Source: Actinomycetota bacterium (GTDB lineage Bacteria > Actinomycetota > Acidimicrobiia > Acidimicrobiales > Poriferisodaliceae). Taken from it: DNA of 7,425 nucleotides. Position numbers and translations under genes: made by a program. Below, in pieces: positions 6,298 to 7,425 of the stretch. The DNA lies in assembly GCA_002731665.1 (NCBI GenBank), contig PCCJ01000102.1, forward strand, positions 1-7,425, in the 5' to 3' direction. How positions within the stretch are numbered: the stretch's first letter is position 1; every line of letters begins with the position of its first letter. The notes under the pieces are model-generated. The model made no database searches. It was not told where the DNA came from and saw only the letters and a program-made list of their open reading frames with translations.

Positions 6298-7326
6298 CTA
6301 GGCAACTCCTGCTCCGCTGACCCCTACATAGACAGAATACAGGGATTGGCTGGCGGTCATAAATAAGCGATTCCTTTTTGTACCCCCAAAACAAACATTC
6401 GCACAAACCTCTGGCAACCGGATTACGCCAATAGCGTCGCCATCGGGCGCGATTATCTGAACACCGGGTCTGGCGCCGGCCCAAACATTCCCATCTTGAT
6501 CGCAACGAATACCATCAGCTGAAGTTCGTGAGTCGTCCGTTGGGTCCACTAATTCAGCGAAGACCCTGCCATTTCTCAACCGAGAACCATCTACATCCCA
6601 AGCCTTTATATCTCGGCCTGCGCCTGTATTCGCAACGTAGAGCGTTGAGTAGTCTGGAGAAAAACATAAGCCATTAGGGGCATCGATATCATCCGTGACT
6701 CTGTTGGTTTGACCATTCGAGTCGACGCGATAAACAGATAAGGGGTGTAATTGCTCTGCGCGATTTCCTTCGTAGTTTCCTCGTATGCCGTAGGGTGGAT
6801 CGGTAAACCAGATGCTTCCATCGGGATGAACTACGGCATCGTTAGGAGAGTTTAATGGCTGACCTTCATAGCGATCAGCGATTACCGTCACGGTGCCATC
6901 GTATTCATAGCGCACAACACGCCGATTACCATGCTCACAAGAAATTTGTCTTCCTTGGAAATCGAATGTATTGCCGTTGCTATTACCTGAGGGACTGCGA
7001 AATTCTGTTACTCTATTGTCCTCTTCAATCCATCTTAATTGGCGATTATTGGGGATATCGCTCCAAACTAGGTAGCGACCAACACCGTTCCAGGCAGGCC
7101 CTTCCGCCCACATAGTTCCGACATAATGTCGCCGGATTGGGGTATTAAAAAGCACGTAGCGCCGGAAACGATCATCCAAGGCGATCACGTCAGGATCCGG
7201 ATATCGGAGTGGAGTATTGCCGGACCAATCACGAGTCTCCGCTGACTCTAGTTCTTGCGACCGAGTTAAGTTAGGCATCAAAGCTATAGCCGCTGCGCCT
7301 GTCGCTAGGAAGGATCGACGTTTCAT
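6298..7326 (-). CDS. SMP-30/gluconolactonase-family protein, Tat-exported
   Basis: The protein has 342 residues, usual for bacterial exported members. It begins with MKRRSFLATG followed by an Ala-rich hydrophobic stretch to about 17, a twin-arginine signal. The rest is a six-bladed beta-propeller of the SMP-30/gluconolactonase type. The four expected divalent-metal ligands are visible: Glu75 in AEGPAW (74-79), Asn162 in SPND (160-163), Asn218 in APNGL (216-220) and Asp271 in SADG (269-272). SCEHGNRRVVRY (129-140) and DGSIWFTDPPYGI (169-181) are also typical of bacterial members. The family opens sugar lactones (glucono-1,5-lactone to gluconate) or other lactones; the exact substrate cannot be assigned. 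Export suggests it acts on lactones produced by periplasmic oxidation. Start: ATG at 7324-7326 preceded by AAAGAGG with a 5-nt spacer. It is the first gene visible in the operon and is followed after 60 nt by the SGNH gene. Family call very secure. Confidence 0.94.
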   Translation of the reverse strand: MKRRSFLATGAAAIALMPNLTRSQELESAETRDWSGNTPLRYPDPDVIALDDRFRRYVLFNTPIRRHYVGTMWAEGPAWNGVGRYLVWSDIPNNRQLRWIEEDNRVTEFRSPSGNSNGNTFDFQGRQISCEHGNRRVVRYEYDGTVTVIADRYEGQPLNSPNDAVVHPDGSIWFTDPPYGIRGNYEGNRAEQLHPLSVYRVDSNGQTNRVTDDIDAPNGLCFSPDYSTLYVANTGAGRDIKAWDVDGSRLRNGRVFAELVDPTDDSRTSADGIRCDQDGNVWAGARPGVQIIAPDGDAIGVIRLPEVCANVCFGGTKRNRLFMTASQSLYSVYVGVSGAGVA

Positions 7327-7331
7327 AAAAG

Positions 7332-7338
7332 CCTCTTT
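7332..7338 (-). promoter_or_regulatory. Ribosome-binding site of the lactonase gene
   Basis: AAAGAGG on the minus strand ends about 5 nt before the ATG at 7326. It fixes the start that yields an intact twin-arginine signal peptide (Lys-Arg-Arg-Ser-Phe-Leu directly after Met). Confidence 0.65.
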
Positions 7339-7379
7339 AAACTAACTGTTTTGAATTTATTTTTGACCACTTGTTAATA

Positions 7380-7408
7380 ATGCTAATGGAAGCTGATTGA
7401 CTTGTCGA
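7380..7408 (-). promoter_or_regulatory. Weak candidate promoter upstream of the lactonase gene
   Basis: On the minus strand TCGACA (7408-7403, 5 of 6 to TTGACA) is followed by 17 nt and TAGCAT (7385-7380, 4 of 6 to TATAAT). It would give a leader of about 45 nt. The 99 nt from the gene to the window edge contain no other gene. Whether another gene of the operon lies further right cannot be seen, so this is only a candidate. Confidence 0.25.
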
Positions 7409-7425
7409 GAAGGTATCTCCTCGGG

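Noticed and set aside
6230..6505. 91-residue minus-strand frame across the lactonase/SGNH junction
   Set aside because: It overlaps the end of the lactonase in another frame, is rich in Arg/Cys/Trp as spurious frames often are, and has no domain.
6606..7115. Small frames within the lactonase gene (6606-6821 minus, 6855-7115 plus)
   Set aside because: They are alternative-frame or antisense shadows; the lactonase frame carries all four metal ligands across this region.
7406..7424. Imperfect hairpin (CGAG...CTCG) at the right edge
   Set aside because: It has a four-base stem with an A-C mismatch above it and no T-tract on either side, and it is cut close to the window edge. It cannot be told from chance.
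1..7425. tRNA, rRNA, CRISPR array, insertion sequence, attachment site
   Set aside because: I saw none by eye: nearly the whole window is accounted for by five protein-coding genes with short gaps.

Overview
The window carries five genes, all on the minus strand, so transcription runs from the right edge to the left edge. Read in that order they are: a Tat-exported SMP-30/gluconolactonase-family protein (6298-7326); an exported SGNH/GDSL-type hydrolase with an unrecognised C-terminal domain (5143-6237); a large membrane-anchored or exported di-heme protein with planctomycete-type PSD/PSCyt domains, the 'DUF1592' family (2580-4988); its usual partner, a Tat-exported HXXSHH ('DUF1552') protein (1243-2583); and an exported ankyrin-repeat protein cut by the left window edge (1-1177).

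Organism: a Gram-negative bacterium with moderate GC, Shine-Dalgarno-led genes, and both Tat and Sec export. PSD/PSCyt and HXXSHH proteins are most numerous in Planctomycetes, Verrucomicrobia and Acidobacteria, but the trio DUF1592 + DUF1552 + ankyrin protein also occurs in marine gammaproteobacteria. The compact gene style here fits the latter. This is inference; no rRNA or taxonomic marker is present.

Layout: gaps are short (99 nt at the right edge, 60 nt, 154 nt, a 4-nt ATGA overlap, 65 nt) and no stretch above 300 nt lacks a gene. The 154-nt gap between the SGNH gene and the di-heme gene holds the best promoter candidate (TTGACA, 17 nt, TATTTT). The five genes may therefore be one long operon with an internal promoter, or two adjacent co-directional units (lactonase-esterase and di-heme-HXXSHH-ankyrin). 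No RNA gene, mobile element, CRISPR array or convincing terminator was found.

Working together: every product has an export signal, so the cassette acts in the periplasm or at the cell surface. The predicted parts are a lactonase, an esterase/deacylase, a two-heme electron carrier or oxidoreductase with an embedded beta-rich, carbohydrate-binding-like module, a putative metal-binding HXXSHH protein, and an ankyrin scaffold. A plausible but untested reading is extracytoplasmic oxidation and hydrolysis of a carbohydrate or other polyhydroxylated/esterified compound. The DUF1592-DUF1552 pair is widespread but, as far as I know, biochemically uncharacterised, and is the most interesting part of the window.
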